19,366 bases of DNA from CAZIWJ01 sp964542855 (GTDB taxonomy: Bacteria > Bacteroidota > Bacteroidia > Cytophagales > Cyclobacteriaceae), in the NCBI GenBank assembly GCA_964542855.1, contig CAZIWJ010000041.1:1-19366 (forward strand), in the 5' to 3' direction. Positions 1-8,388 of this stretch are shown here, piece by piece. The notes beneath the pieces were generated by a model, which did no database searches, had not been told where the DNA came from, and saw only the letters and a list, made by a program, of their open reading frames with translations. Made by a program: the position numbers and the translations under genes. Numbering within the stretch: position 1 is the stretch's first letter; each line of letters begins with the position of its first letter.

Positions 1-288
1 CATCGGGCCGATGCCTAGCGAGTTATGCGCAGCAACGGTAGATCCCTGTGAGCCGTCGATCCGGGATATTTCTTCAACTGCAATAATATAAGACAGATAG
101 TCCATGCCCTGCCCACCGTATTTTTCGGGAATGGTCATGCCAAACAGCCCCATCTCTCCCATCTTCATCGTTAAATCGATGGAAAACTCTTCTTTTTCAT
201 CCAGTTCACGCGCCACCGGCTTCACTTCACTTTCTGCGAAATCGCGTATAGCGTTACGCGTCATAGTATGTTCTTCAGCTAAATACAT
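1..288 (-). CDS. liuA: Acyl-CoA dehydrogenase, N-terminal part (probable isovaleryl-CoA dehydrogenase)
   Basis: This is a partial gene: 96 codons from the start are present and the rest lies beyond position 1. The protein begins MYLAEEHTMTRNAIRDFAES and continues with MGLFGMTIPEKYGGQGMDYL and EEISRIDGS, the hallmark N-terminal alpha-helical domain of FAD-dependent acyl-CoA dehydrogenases. The ATG at 288 is preceded two codons upstream by an in-frame TAG, so it is the first possible start. The family oxidises acyl-CoA to 2-enoyl-CoA and passes electrons to ETF. The substrate cannot be read from this fragment, because the catalytic Glu and substrate pocket are missing. Its place 53 nt after liuD in a methylcrotonyl-CoA carboxylase operon makes isovaleryl-CoA, the leucine breakdown intermediate, the best guess. 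Another short or branched-chain acyl-CoA is possible. Confidence 0.85.
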   Translation of the reverse strand, partial: MYLAEEHTMTRNAIRDFAESEVKPVARELDEKEEFSIDLTMKMGEMGLFGMTIPEKYGGQGMDYLSYIIAVEEISRIDGSQGSTVAAHNSLGIGPM

Positions 289-341
289 ATCACACTAGGG
301 TTTAAATTAATGATTCTTTTTATTCTTCTTAACGGTTCTTG

Positions 342-2351
342 TTACTGTTCTTCAAATTCCAGTTCAACCAGTACATCATCCCGGTTTACCATGTCGGCTT
401 CTGCAACGTGTACGCGTTTTACTTTGGCATTAGCCGGAGCAGCCAGGCTATTTTCCATTTTCATGGCTTCCAGTACTACCAGGGTATCGCCCTGCTGCAC
501 GGTATCTCCTTCATTTACGTTAATCTGGATCACTTTACCGGGCATGGGTGCCTGAAGCGTATTTCCACCGGCTGATTCAGCCACTATACTACTATCTACG
601 TAATCTTTATCGGAAAGTATATCTTCGCGCCTGCAGGTAAAATTAGCAAGGTTCAGGTTTACATAAATTACACGCCTGCTGTCTTCAGAAACGAAGGCTT
701 CATAATGTTTGTCATCTACAGCAAAAACGAGCTTCCCTTCATGGTAATTCAGCACCTCAACCTGCGAGGTTTGGTTACCAGTCGTTACCTGGTAATTTCC
801 GTGCTCCACGAAGTGAACTTTTAACTGGTGCACCGTATCGTCTACTTTCACTGGAATTCGAACCACATGACGCCAGTGCCCAATCTGGTTCCAGATGTCG
901 TGGTGTTGCGACGGGCGACTGAGTTTCTGTTCTGCAAAACTGAATACCAGTGCCGCACAGGCGGGTATCCGGGGAGCAATCGAGGCTTTATGATCTTCCA
1001 TTTGTTTTATGAGTTCGTCGGAGTGCTCATCGCAATACCTGGTAGAAATACTGTTACTTACAAAAGCATCGGATTTCAGCATGGTATCGAGGTACTGGAT
1101 ATTGGTTTCCACTCCCTGAACAGCAAATTCAGCCAGGGCGTGCCGCGATGCTTTAATGGCTGAATCACGATTTTCCGCGTGAATAATCAGCTTGGCAACC
1201 ATAGGATCGTAAAAACTCTTTATTTCCGTGTTGGGGGTAAGGCCGGAATCAATGCGGATGTCGGCGCCTTTCGGTTCCCGGTACAGGGTCATTTTTCCGG
1301 GAGAAGGTAAAAAGCCACGGGCCGGGCTTTCGGCATAAATCCGGCATTCGATGGCGTGCCCCTGCTGGATAACTTTCTCTTGCTGAATGGACAGCACCTG
1401 GTTAGCCGCTATTTTTATCTGCTCGGCCACGATATCGTACCCGGTAGTTAATTCCGTTACCGGATGTTCTACCTGGATGCGGGTATTCATTTCCAGGAAA
1501 TAGAAATTTTCATTTTTATCGAGCAAAAACTCCAGGGTACCGGCACTGGTATATTCAATTTCCCGGGCTATTCTAACCGCAGCCTCTCCCATACTTCGGC
1601 GGGTTTCATTATTAATAGTAGGAGAAGGGGCTTCTTCAATAATTTTCTGGTAGCGCCGTTGAATGGAGCATTCCCGCTCGTAAAGGTGCACCACATTACC
1701 ATGGTTATCGGCCAGGATCTGAATTTCTATGTGGCGGGGATCTTCAATGAACTGTTCAATGTATACGGCCCCGTCGCCGAAATAAGCCTGGGCTTCCCTG
1801 CTGGTTGCTTCCAGCACTTCTTCCAGTTGATCGGGGTTCTTTACAATACGCATACCTTTACCCCCACCCCCTGAAGCTGCCTTTACCAGGATGGGAAAAG
1901 GAATTTTACTACTTTCTTTTAGCAGGGTATCTTTATCGCCGGTAATTCCTTCGGTTAGCGGGATATCGATACTTTTCACAAATGCCCGGGCTTCGATTTT
2001 GTTTCCCATAAGCTGAATAGCCCGGGTGGAAGGGCCAATAAACGTAATTCCGTTTTTCTGGCAGGCTGCCACCAGCTTCGGGTTTTCCGAAAGAAAGCCG
2101 TAACCCGGATGAATAGCATCGCAGCCGGCCTTCCTGGCAATACTGATAATTTTATCTACATTCAGGTAAGTATCAGCCAGTTCAACTTCGCCAATACAAT
2201 AGGCAATATCGGCATATTGAACGTGCAGGGAATCGGTGTCAACCCTGGCGTAAACGGCGGTTGTAGAAATACCCATTTGCCTGGCTGTACGCATAATCCG
2301 TACGGCAATTTCACCCCGGTTAGCAATTAATATGTTTTTGAACAAACCCAT
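342..2351 (-). CDS. liuD: 3-methylcrotonyl-CoA carboxylase, biotin carboxylase/BCCP (alpha) subunit
   Basis: A 669-residue biotin-dependent carboxylase alpha chain. It carboxylates its own biotin with ATP and bicarbonate, then hands the carboxyl group to the LiuB carboxyltransferase. The biotin carboxylase N-domain begins at KNILIANRGEIAVRIM (about 5-20). The ATP-grasp glycine loop AASGGGGKGMRI is at 158-169, and the catalytic FLEMNTRIQVEHPVTE stretch is at 285-300. A less conserved middle region (about 460-590) fits the BT linker domain. The C-terminal biotinyl domain carries EAMKMENS at 628-635, so Lys631 is the predicted biotinylation site. The length is typical for MccA/LiuD. Its ATG lies 3 nt after the stop of liuC, which suggests translational coupling. 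Propionyl- and geranyl-CoA carboxylase alpha chains look alike. The assignment to methylcrotonyl-CoA rests on the partner LiuB and on the hydratase between them. Confidence 0.93.
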   Translation of the reverse strand: MGLFKNILIANRGEIAVRIMRTARQMGISTTAVYARVDTDSLHVQYADIAYCIGEVELADTYLNVDKIISIARKAGCDAIHPGYGFLSENPKLVAACQKNGITFIGPSTRAIQLMGNKIEARAFVKSIDIPLTEGITGDKDTLLKESSKIPFPILVKAASGGGGKGMRIVKNPDQLEEVLEATSREAQAYFGDGAVYIEQFIEDPRHIEIQILADNHGNVVHLYERECSIQRRYQKIIEEAPSPTINNETRRSMGEAAVRIAREIEYTSAGTLEFLLDKNENFYFLEMNTRIQVEHPVTELTTGYDIVAEQIKIAANQVLSIQQEKVIQQGHAIECRIYAESPARGFLPSPGKMTLYREPKGADIRIDSGLTPNTEIKSFYDPMVAKLIIHAENRDSAIKASRHALAEFAVQGVETNIQYLDTMLKSDAFVSNSISTRYCDEHSDELIKQMEDHKASIAPRIPACAALVFSFAEQKLSRPSQHHDIWNQIGHWRHVVRIPVKVDDTVHQLKVHFVEHGNYQVTTGNQTSQVEVLNYHEGKLVFAVDDKHYEAFVSEDSRRVIYVNLNLANFTCRREDILSDKDYVDSSIVAESAGGNTLQAPMPGKVIQINVNEGDTVQQGDTLVVLEAMKMENSLAAPANAKVKRVHVAEADMVNRDDVLVELEFEEQ

Positions 2352-2354
2352 AGT

Positions 2355-3176
2355 TTAGTTATCTGGCACCCAGTTTGGCTTCCTTTTCTCCAGGAACGCG
2401 TTCATACCCTCCTGCCCTTCTTCTTCTTTTCTCAGCCTGGCTATTAACCGTACGGTGTCGTCGAACAACGCTTCAGTTAACGGGGAGTGGGCCACCCGGT
2501 CAATGAGCTTCTTGGTTTCGCTAACAGCTTTCGGAGCGCTGCCAAGCAGCAGGGTAATAATTTCCTCTCCCTTCTTTTCTAATCCATTTACAGCTTCCTC
2601 TACCGTTTCGTCGGTTTCAACCACACCGTTTAGTAAGCCAAAGGCAGCGGCTTCGTGGCCGTTGAACCGCCTGCCTGTAAGCATCAGCTCGCGAGCGTGC
2701 TGCTCGCCGGTTTTCTTAATTACAAACGGGGCAATGGTGGCCGGGGCAATTCCCAGTTTCACTTCACTAAAAGCAAATTTTGTAGCCGGGGTAGCGTAGG
2801 CAAAGTCGCAGGCGGCAATTAGCCCGTTAGCTCCCCCCATGGCAGCGCCATGAATAAGGGCCAGAGTAGGTTTTGAGCAGTGATAAACCGTGCGGAACAA
2901 GTTGCCCAGCCGGGTGCTGTCATCGTAGTTTTCCTCGTACGTGTAAGTAGCCACACTTTTCATCCAGTTCAGGTCGGCACCGGCACAGAATGTTTTTCCC
3001 GCTCCGCAGATCACCAGTACCCTAACGCCGTCGTCGGTATCTACCAGGGAAACGGCATCGGTGAGTTCGGCAATCATGGTGTCGTTGAATGCGTTGCGCA
3101 CATCGGGCCGGTTCAGCGTAATACGGGCAACCCCTCGGTAGTCTTTTTCCAGTGAAATAGTTTGGTAAGTAGCCAT
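2355..3176 (-). CDS. liuC: Enoyl-CoA hydratase/isomerase family, probable 3-methylglutaconyl-CoA hydratase
   Basis: A 273-residue crotonase-fold protein. The oxyanion-hole segments are FCAGADLNWMK (63-73) and HGAAMGGANGL (109-119), and a SEVKLGIAPATIAPFV block (137-152) follows. Glu138 in SEVKLG corresponds to the second catalytic glutamate (Glu164 of rat crotonase). The position of the first one (Glu144 of crotonase) is Gly118. The CAGADLNWM and LGIAPATIAPFV wording resembles LiuC/AtuE-type hydratases of bacterial leucine and terpene catabolism. Lying between the two carboxylase subunit genes (14 nt after liuB, 3 nt before liuD), it would hydrate 3-methylglutaconyl-CoA to HMG-CoA, the step straight after the carboxylase. 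The start is ATG. The family assignment is firm; the exact substrate is inferred from context. Confidence 0.88.
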   Translation of the reverse strand: MATYQTISLEKDYRGVARITLNRPDVRNAFNDTMIAELTDAVSLVDTDDGVRVLVICGAGKTFCAGADLNWMKSVATYTYEENYDDSTRLGNLFRTVYHCSKPTLALIHGAAMGGANGLIAACDFAYATPATKFAFSEVKLGIAPATIAPFVIKKTGEQHARELMLTGRRFNGHEAAAFGLLNGVVETDETVEEAVNGLEKKGEEIITLLLGSAPKAVSETKKLIDRVAHSPLTEALFDDTVRLIARLRKEEEGQEGMNAFLEKRKPNWVPDN

Positions 3177-3190
3177 AAAAAGTAGTTGAA

Positions 3191-4798
3191 TTACATTCTG
3201 AAAATTCCGTTTTTCTGATCGGGAAACGGCTTATTCAGGGAAGCGGCAATTCCCATGGCCAGAATTTTACGCGTGTCGACCGGGTCGATAATTCCATCGT
3301 CCCACATCCGGGCCGTACTGTAATAGGCCGAGCCTTCCCGTTCGTACTGCTCGGTAATCTGCTTCCTGACCTTTTCTTTTTCTTCTTCCGGCATTTCCTG
3401 TCCGCGGGCTTTCATCTGTTGTTCCTTTACCGTGTTTAATACCCCGGCGGCCTGTTCTCCACCCATAACCGATATTTTGGAGTTGGGCCAGTTGAACAAC
3501 AGGTTCGGGCTGTACGCCCTGCCCGCCATGGCATAGTTACCGGCACCAAACGAGCCGCCAAAAATAACCGTAAACTTGGGTACGTTAGCATTGGCTACAG
3601 CGTGCACCATTTTAGCCCCGTCTTTGGCAATTCCACCCTGCTCGTAGGATTTCCCCACCATAAAGCCGGTAATATTCTGAAGAAACACCAGTGGAATTTT
3701 TCGAGAGGTACACAGTTCAATGAAGTGAGCACCTTTCAGGGAAGTTTCCGAAAAGAGAATACCGTTGTTGGCTATAATGCCCACCGGGTATCCCATGATG
3801 CGGGCAAAGCCGGTAACCAGGGTATTGGCATATCGCTGCTTAAATTCATGAAACCGGCTGCCGTCAACCATCCGCATAATCACTTCCCGTGCGTCGACCG
3901 GTTTTTTCAGGTTTAGGGGGGCAATACCGTACAGTTCGGCAGGATCGTAATAAGGTTCTTCAACTGCAGTAAGGTCGAGCACCTGCTTGTTGCGGCGGGC
4001 CATGCTCTGGAAAATATTACGGCAGATTTCAATGGCGTGAGTATCGTTTTCTGCCAGGTGGTCGGCTACGCCCGACATATCGGTATGTACTGTAGCACCT
4101 CCCAGTTCTTCCGCGCTCACTTCTTCCCCGGTAGCAGCTTTCACCAGGGGTGGGCCACCCAGAAAAATTGTACCCTGGTTTCTTACAATTACTACTTCAT
4201 CGCACATGGCTGGTACGTAGGCCCCTCCCGCCGTGCTGTACCCCATAACAACGGCAATTTGAGGAACGCCTTCGGCCGATAGCCGGGCCTGGTTGTAGAA
4301 AAACCGGCCAAAATCATATTTATCAGGAAACACATTAGCCTGGTCGGGCAGAAAAACCCCACCCGAATCGACCAGGTACACGCACGGCAAATGATTTTCC
4401 ATGGCAATTTCCTGCGCCCGAATATTTTTCTTAATCGATTCCTTGATGTAGGTACCGCCTTTTACCGTGGCATCATTTGCTGTAATTAATACCTCGCGAC
4501 CGTGAATTACACCGATGCCGGTAACCAGCCCTCCCGAAGGAAATTCGTTATCGTACATGTTGTAACAGGCCAGGGGCGATAATTCCAGGAAGGGAGTGTT
4601 AGGATCGGTAAGTAAGTCGATGCGCTCACGGGCCAGCAGTTTACCGCGCGATTTGTGTCGCTCAATAGCGCGGGCCGAACCGCCCTGGGTAAACCGGTCG
4701 ACAATGTTGCGGTGCTCCGCCATTACCTTCAGGTAAGCTTCGCGGTTTTCCCTGAACTCGGTGCTACCGGTATTTAGGTTAGTTTTTAGCCGATACAA
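3191..4798 (-). CDS. liuB: 3-methylcrotonyl-CoA carboxylase, carboxyltransferase (beta) subunit
   Basis: A 535-residue carboxyltransferase with the two crotonase-like halves of the family. The N-half carries LITANDATVKGGTY (104-117), YLVDSGGVFLPDQANVFPD (141-159) and STAGGAYVPAM (188-198). The C-half carries NNGILFSE, FLQNITGFMVG (372-382) and GGSFGAGNYAMAGRAYSP (414-431). From memory these blocks match methylcrotonyl-CoA carboxylase beta chains (human MCCC2, Pseudomonas LiuB) more closely than propionyl-CoA carboxylase beta, notably the QEIAMENHLPCVYLVDSGG wording. It transfers CO2 from biotin on LiuD to 3-methylcrotonyl-CoA in leucine breakdown. The start is TTG: an in-frame TAA lies eight codons upstream with no ATG between, and the next Met is residue 26, which would cut into the conserved N-terminus. 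It is the first gene of the operon. Confidence 0.95.
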   Translation of the reverse strand: MYRLKTNLNTGSTEFRENREAYLKVMAEHRNIVDRFTQGGSARAIERHKSRGKLLARERIDLLTDPNTPFLELSPLACYNMYDNEFPSGGLVTGIGVIHGREVLITANDATVKGGTYIKESIKKNIRAQEIAMENHLPCVYLVDSGGVFLPDQANVFPDKYDFGRFFYNQARLSAEGVPQIAVVMGYSTAGGAYVPAMCDEVVIVRNQGTIFLGGPPLVKAATGEEVSAEELGGATVHTDMSGVADHLAENDTHAIEICRNIFQSMARRNKQVLDLTAVEEPYYDPAELYGIAPLNLKKPVDAREVIMRMVDGSRFHEFKQRYANTLVTGFARIMGYPVGIIANNGILFSETSLKGAHFIELCTSRKIPLVFLQNITGFMVGKSYEQGGIAKDGAKMVHAVANANVPKFTVIFGGSFGAGNYAMAGRAYSPNLLFNWPNSKISVMGGEQAAGVLNTVKEQQMKARGQEMPEEEKEKVRKQITEQYEREGSAYYSTARMWDDGIIDPVDTRKILAMGIAASLNKPFPDQKNGIFRM

Positions 4799-4864
4799 TG
4801 CAGAGGTATTTTGGTACTTTTAAAAAAATTGGCTTTAACGCTAATGTTTTGAAAATTTCTTCGC

Positions 4865-4895
4865 CAAAATGCAATTTTATCGCCAACCTTCCAAA
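4865..4895 (-). promoter_or_regulatory. Weak candidate Bacteroidota promoter for the liu operon
   Basis: On the minus strand, TTTG (4895-4892) is followed after 19 nt by GCATTTTG (4872-4865). The Bacteroidota housekeeping promoter is TTTG, 19-21 nt, TAnnTTTG. Here the -33 TTTG, the spacing and the TTTG half of the -7 element fit, but the TA of the -7 element is missing. The transcript would start about 60 nt before the TTG start of liuB. The site lies in the 135-bp gap after the protease gene, where an independent promoter is expected. This is pattern matching only. Confidence 0.3.
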
Positions 4896-4933
4896 AAAGT
4901 AGTTAGTAAATCAACAGTTACTGCATCACTTAA

Positions 4934-7900
4934 TCAGGGAAAGTAGAACCGCCGGGTTTGATTAATAGAGTTCCCAATGGCTTTTACGTAGTACAGCCCC
5001 GATTTTAAACCCTGTACTTCCAAATCGTAAACCTGGTTTAGTACATTAGGCAGGATTCTACTCTGCACCTTCACCCCCCGGCTGTCGTACACGAACAGGT
5101 TAACCTGTTCGCGTTGCAGGAGGTTAAAGCGGATTTTAGGATTAAAGTTTACCCCTTGCGGATGGTTAGGGAATATACGAAAGTTATTTTCTTCCAGGAA
5201 ACGGCCGTCTTCCTGGTTGAAGTAAGATGCGATAATGTCTTCATTTTGTACGAACAGCTCGATATCATCGAGGTAGATCGTACTTCCACTTCCGTTAATA
5301 GCCACAAAAGCAATGCGCACCTCTGCGTTACCGGTAAAATCATCGAGATCAACCAGGTCAACTACCCAGTCTTCTTTGTCTTCCGGCACCCAGGGAAGGT
5401 CGGCAACATTTCTCACGTTGAGTTCGGCGCCCGACTTTTGGTATATGGTTCTGAACCCCTGGTTGCAGGAAGTGGAAACCCGGATTTCCAGGGTATCTAC
5501 ATCATCGTTACCGGTTATATTTCCCGGTAGGGCGTACGAGCGCTTAAACGCTATTGCTGCCGATTGCAGGTTAGAAAAATTAAGAATGGGGCTAACCAGC
5601 CAGTCTTCGGCCCCGATATTTTCATCGGATGTATAGTCGATACTAACAGCCTGGTTATTAAACCCATTGCCCGGTGCATCTACGAACGACCAGGTATTTT
5701 GCTGGTCGATGTTCACTACCTGCCAGTTTACCGTTGCCGGTTCCTCACCAAACAGAGACCTGGAATTTAGGAAAGAAGAGTCGACCCGGTTAAATGTGCT
5801 AATAAAAGGAATTGCTTCGGTATCACTGTTCACCGTAAAGGTAGTCGCTGCTGAATTGTCTGAACTGTTCCCATCCGTTAGCTCATTAGGGTTACGGAGG
5901 TTTAGTTGCAGCGTGTAGGACCCATCCGGGATATTGATCTCGGGCAAAGCCAGTTCTACAGAATCGCCACGAACAACGGGAGCAAACGAAAGATTAAAAG
6001 AACCACCAGAAGTACTTCCGGTAATATCGTATTCTACCTGTACCGAGGTCACGGTTTCACTACCGAGGTTTTGCAGAAAAAAAGAAGGAGTAAGGGTACT
6101 GTTACAGGTAATTACACTGGGCGAAACAATGCGCCGGATTCCAACGTCGACCGGTTTCAGTTCCCTGACGCGCAGTTCCACATCATCGAGGTACAGGTTA
6201 TTGCCGTTCGCATTAATTCCTTCAAAGATGAGCTGCATGTTCTGGCTACCAATAAATTTGTTTAGGGGAATGGTTAACGTACGCCAGTCGGAGCTTTTGT
6301 TCGGCACAAAGGGTTCGGTAGTATTGGGAACAGTAGCCAGTTGTGAGCCAGCAGCACTGAAGAGCGTGGTAACCGTATCGCCACACCCGGTACTGAGGCT
6401 TACCCTTAGCTCATCGGGCGAATTACTGTCGTATACCGCATAGGCATACCTAAAAGATAGCTTAGCGTTAATTAATTGATCGAAGCTAAATAACGGCGAC
6501 CGTAAAACATCGGAGGCTCCCCTGCGCAGGTAATTGTAAAAGCGCAATCTCAGTGCCTCATTGGGCTGCCCGTTTTCTGAAAGCGACACTCTGTTCCAGG
6601 TAATGCCCCGGTCATTATTTTCCAGTGTGCCACTATCGAGCAGGAAGCTGCTTCCTTCAAAATCGTCGATCAGGGGTAGCTGAGTACGTAACGGGACATT
6701 GAAGTTAACGAAAGCTTCGTTGTTGAACGGGTTATTATCTTCTCTGCCGTTAGTTTCAGTAACGTTAAACTGGAGGGTATACTGCACGTTCTGGTTAAAG
6801 CTGGTACCTAATTCCAGCGGGTTGAACGAAACAGAGGCTTGTTGGCCACTATCGAGCGGTTCAGCAGTTTCCACGAATACGTTTTGCTGTTTTCCGTCGG
6901 GAAGCGTGAGCAGGATATTAAAGTTATTAACAGTATTGTTGCCGAAATTCTGTACCAGCAGCCGGGGGGTAACCGGCAAATCACAAACGGTGGCGCTGGG
7001 TTCTTCAATAGCTACAATTCCCATGTCATCGCTACGCCCGGCGGGGTCCTGCAGCCCGGGCGATACCAGCAGGCTTTTTCTTCGGGGGCTGTTTTCCAGG
7101 ATAATTCGCATGCGTTCCTGTTGTGACCGGGTAAAGATATTCATGCACTCATCGATGGTGTAATCCATGTAATTTTGGAACATGTCTTCCGTACCACAAC
7201 TGAATGAGCTACCCGGGCAACCTTCCGAACTGGTTTCCTGGGGCGGAGTATCTTCACAGAAATCAGAAGCGCCGCAGGCGTTATCATCGCCCCAAATGTG
7301 GCGCAGCCCCAGGAAATGGCCAACCTCATGGGTGGCCGTTCTACCTTTGCTCACCGGTGCAGCACTTCCTCCCGAACCGAAGTATTCATAGTCAATTACC
7401 ACTCCATCGGTAGATGGATTATTAACGGCATCTTCCAGCCCGGCGGGGTCGCCGTTCACGGCCTGCGGAAACTGGGCATAACCAATAAGGCTACCGGAAA
7501 GGTTGGCAACCCATAAATTCATGTAATCATTGGCCGGCCAGTAGCTCAGGTTCGACAACTGCTGCCCTTCGTTAATGCGCCAGGAACGTTTACCGGTTTG
7601 CTCAAAGCCATTTACCCGGTTTATTCCATTAGTGGGTAGCCCGTTAGGGTCTTGCCTGGCCAGCACGAATTCTATCCGGGTGTCGGCAGCTACCGGGCGA
7701 AAAATAGAGGGGGTTAATACCGTATCGGCATTGCTGCGTCGGAAATCTTCGTTAAGGACGTTGATCTGGGAAAGAATTTGTTCGGCAGGAACATTGGAGC
7801 CGGTACCTTCAGGATCTCCATTATGAATAACGTGAACAACTACGGGTATGCGGTACACGGTTACGCTGTCTGACTGGTTAAACGGAGTAAGCCGGGATTT

Positions 7901-8065
7901 TCTTTTTTCTTTCATCCAGCGCTCAAACTGATCAACGCGAATATACCGTTCGGTTTTGTTGTGTTGCAGATTATTGAAATGAACCGTACCGCATCGATCA
8001 GACTGTGCCCTTACAGCAGTGGAAATTAGCAACAGGACAACACATACCAGTAGTTTTATTTTCAT
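4934..8065 (-). CDS. Secreted M43-type (pappalysin/cytophagalysin) zinc metalloprotease with T9SS sorting domain
   Basis: A 1043-residue exported protease. Residues 1-20 form a signal peptide, with probable cleavage after AVRA. The catalytic domain (about 70-330) has the metzincin zinc motif HEVGHFLGLRH at 246-256 (His246, His250, His256 as ligands, Glu247 catalytic). A Met-turn NYMDY sits at 298-302, and cysteines 264, 270, 283, 290 and 307 probably form disulfides, all as in cytophagalysin-like M43 peptidases. Two copies of an accessory unit follow: a CARDB-like beta domain (about 345-455 and 640-745) and a jelly-roll/MAM-like domain (about 462-635 and 750-938). The last 80 residues, from FRIFPNHPQ at 962 to the end, with GLKSGLYYVKA, fit a type A Por sorting domain that directs export through the type IX system and cell-surface attachment or release. 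It lies 69 nt downstream of nfu on the same strand, with no functional link. The substrate is unknown. Confidence 0.92.
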   Translation of the reverse strand: MKIKLLVCVVLLLISTAVRAQSDRCGTVHFNNLQHNKTERYIRVDQFERWMKEKRKSRLTPFNQSDSVTVYRIPVVVHVIHNGDPEGTGSNVPAEQILSQINVLNEDFRRSNADTVLTPSIFRPVAADTRIEFVLARQDPNGLPTNGINRVNGFEQTGKRSWRINEGQQLSNLSYWPANDYMNLWVANLSGSLIGYAQFPQAVNGDPAGLEDAVNNPSTDGVVIDYEYFGSGGSAAPVSKGRTATHEVGHFLGLRHIWGDDNACGASDFCEDTPPQETSSEGCPGSSFSCGTEDMFQNYMDYTIDECMNIFTRSQQERMRIILENSPRRKSLLVSPGLQDPAGRSDDMGIVAIEEPSATVCDLPVTPRLLVQNFGNNTVNNFNILLTLPDGKQQNVFVETAEPLDSGQQASVSFNPLELGTSFNQNVQYTLQFNVTETNGREDNNPFNNEAFVNFNVPLRTQLPLIDDFEGSSFLLDSGTLENNDRGITWNRVSLSENGQPNEALRLRFYNYLRRGASDVLRSPLFSFDQLINAKLSFRYAYAVYDSNSPDELRVSLSTGCGDTVTTLFSAAGSQLATVPNTTEPFVPNKSSDWRTLTIPLNKFIGSQNMQLIFEGINANGNNLYLDDVELRVRELKPVDVGIRRIVSPSVITCNSTLTPSFFLQNLGSETVTSVQVEYDITGSTSGGSFNLSFAPVVRGDSVELALPEINIPDGSYTLQLNLRNPNELTDGNSSDNSAATTFTVNSDTEAIPFISTFNRVDSSFLNSRSLFGEEPATVNWQVVNIDQQNTWSFVDAPGNGFNNQAVSIDYTSDENIGAEDWLVSPILNFSNLQSAAIAFKRSYALPGNITGNDDVDTLEIRVSTSCNQGFRTIYQKSGAELNVRNVADLPWVPEDKEDWVVDLVDLDDFTGNAEVRIAFVAINGSGSTIYLDDIELFVQNEDIIASYFNQEDGRFLEENNFRIFPNHPQGVNFNPKIRFNLLQREQVNLFVYDSRGVKVQSRILPNVLNQVYDLEVQGLKSGLYYVKAIGNSINQTRRFYFP

Positions 8066-8134
8066 ACGCGCACATCAGGAAAGAAGCAACCTTTCCCTGT
8101 TGTTAATATACCCAGGTAAAAGATGAACCAGTTG

Positions 8135-8383
8135 TTAGGATGTGGCAAGGTTCACTGCTTCTACCCTGGTTACTTCCGGAACGGCACGCAGAATTGATTC
8201 TTCAATTCCGGCTTTCATAGTCATTGATGACATGGGACAGCTGACGCAGGACCCCATCAGTTCCAGTTTCACAACCATATCACCATCAATTTCCAGTAGC
8301 TTCACATCGCCGCCGTCCCGGAGAAGGTAAGGCCTTATTGTACTTAACGCACCTTCAACTCTATTTTGTATATCCGCATTCAT
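8135..8383 (-). CDS. Stand-alone NifU C-terminal (Nfu) domain Fe-S carrier protein
   Basis: An 82-residue protein made almost entirely of the NifU-like C-terminal domain. The start MNADIQNRVEGALSTIRPYL, then DGGDVKLLEIDG and GSCVSCPMSSMTMKAGIEE (45-63), are diagnostic. Cys46 and Cys49 form the CxxC that binds a 4Fe-4S cluster at the dimer interface in Nfu proteins. Such proteins accept clusters from the main assembly scaffold and pass them to target enzymes in the cytoplasm. It starts 5 nt after the mrp stop codon, so the two are surely co-transcribed. This supports a joint role in cluster delivery. The start is ATG and the length is normal for single-domain Nfu proteins. Confidence 0.93.
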   Translation of the reverse strand: MNADIQNRVEGALSTIRPYLLRDGGDVKLLEIDGDMVVKLELMGSCVSCPMSSMTMKAGIEESILRAVPEVTRVEAVNLATS

Positions 8384-8388
8384 AAAAA

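Noticed and set aside
4900..4933. AGTAA/TTACT stem followed by T6 after the protease gene as a terminator
   Set aside because: A 5-bp AT-rich stem with an 8-nt loop, separated from the T-run, is too weak to call.
5934..6443. Open frame of 169 codons on the plus strand inside the protease gene
   Set aside because: It is antisense to a well-supported protease domain, rich in Ser/Arg/Leu, with no motif or leader; a shadow frame.
8078..8096. GGAAAG/CTTTCC hairpin in the 69-bp gap between nfu and the protease gene as a terminator
   Set aside because: The stem is only 6 bp with three A-T pairs and is not followed by a T-run in the direction of transcription.
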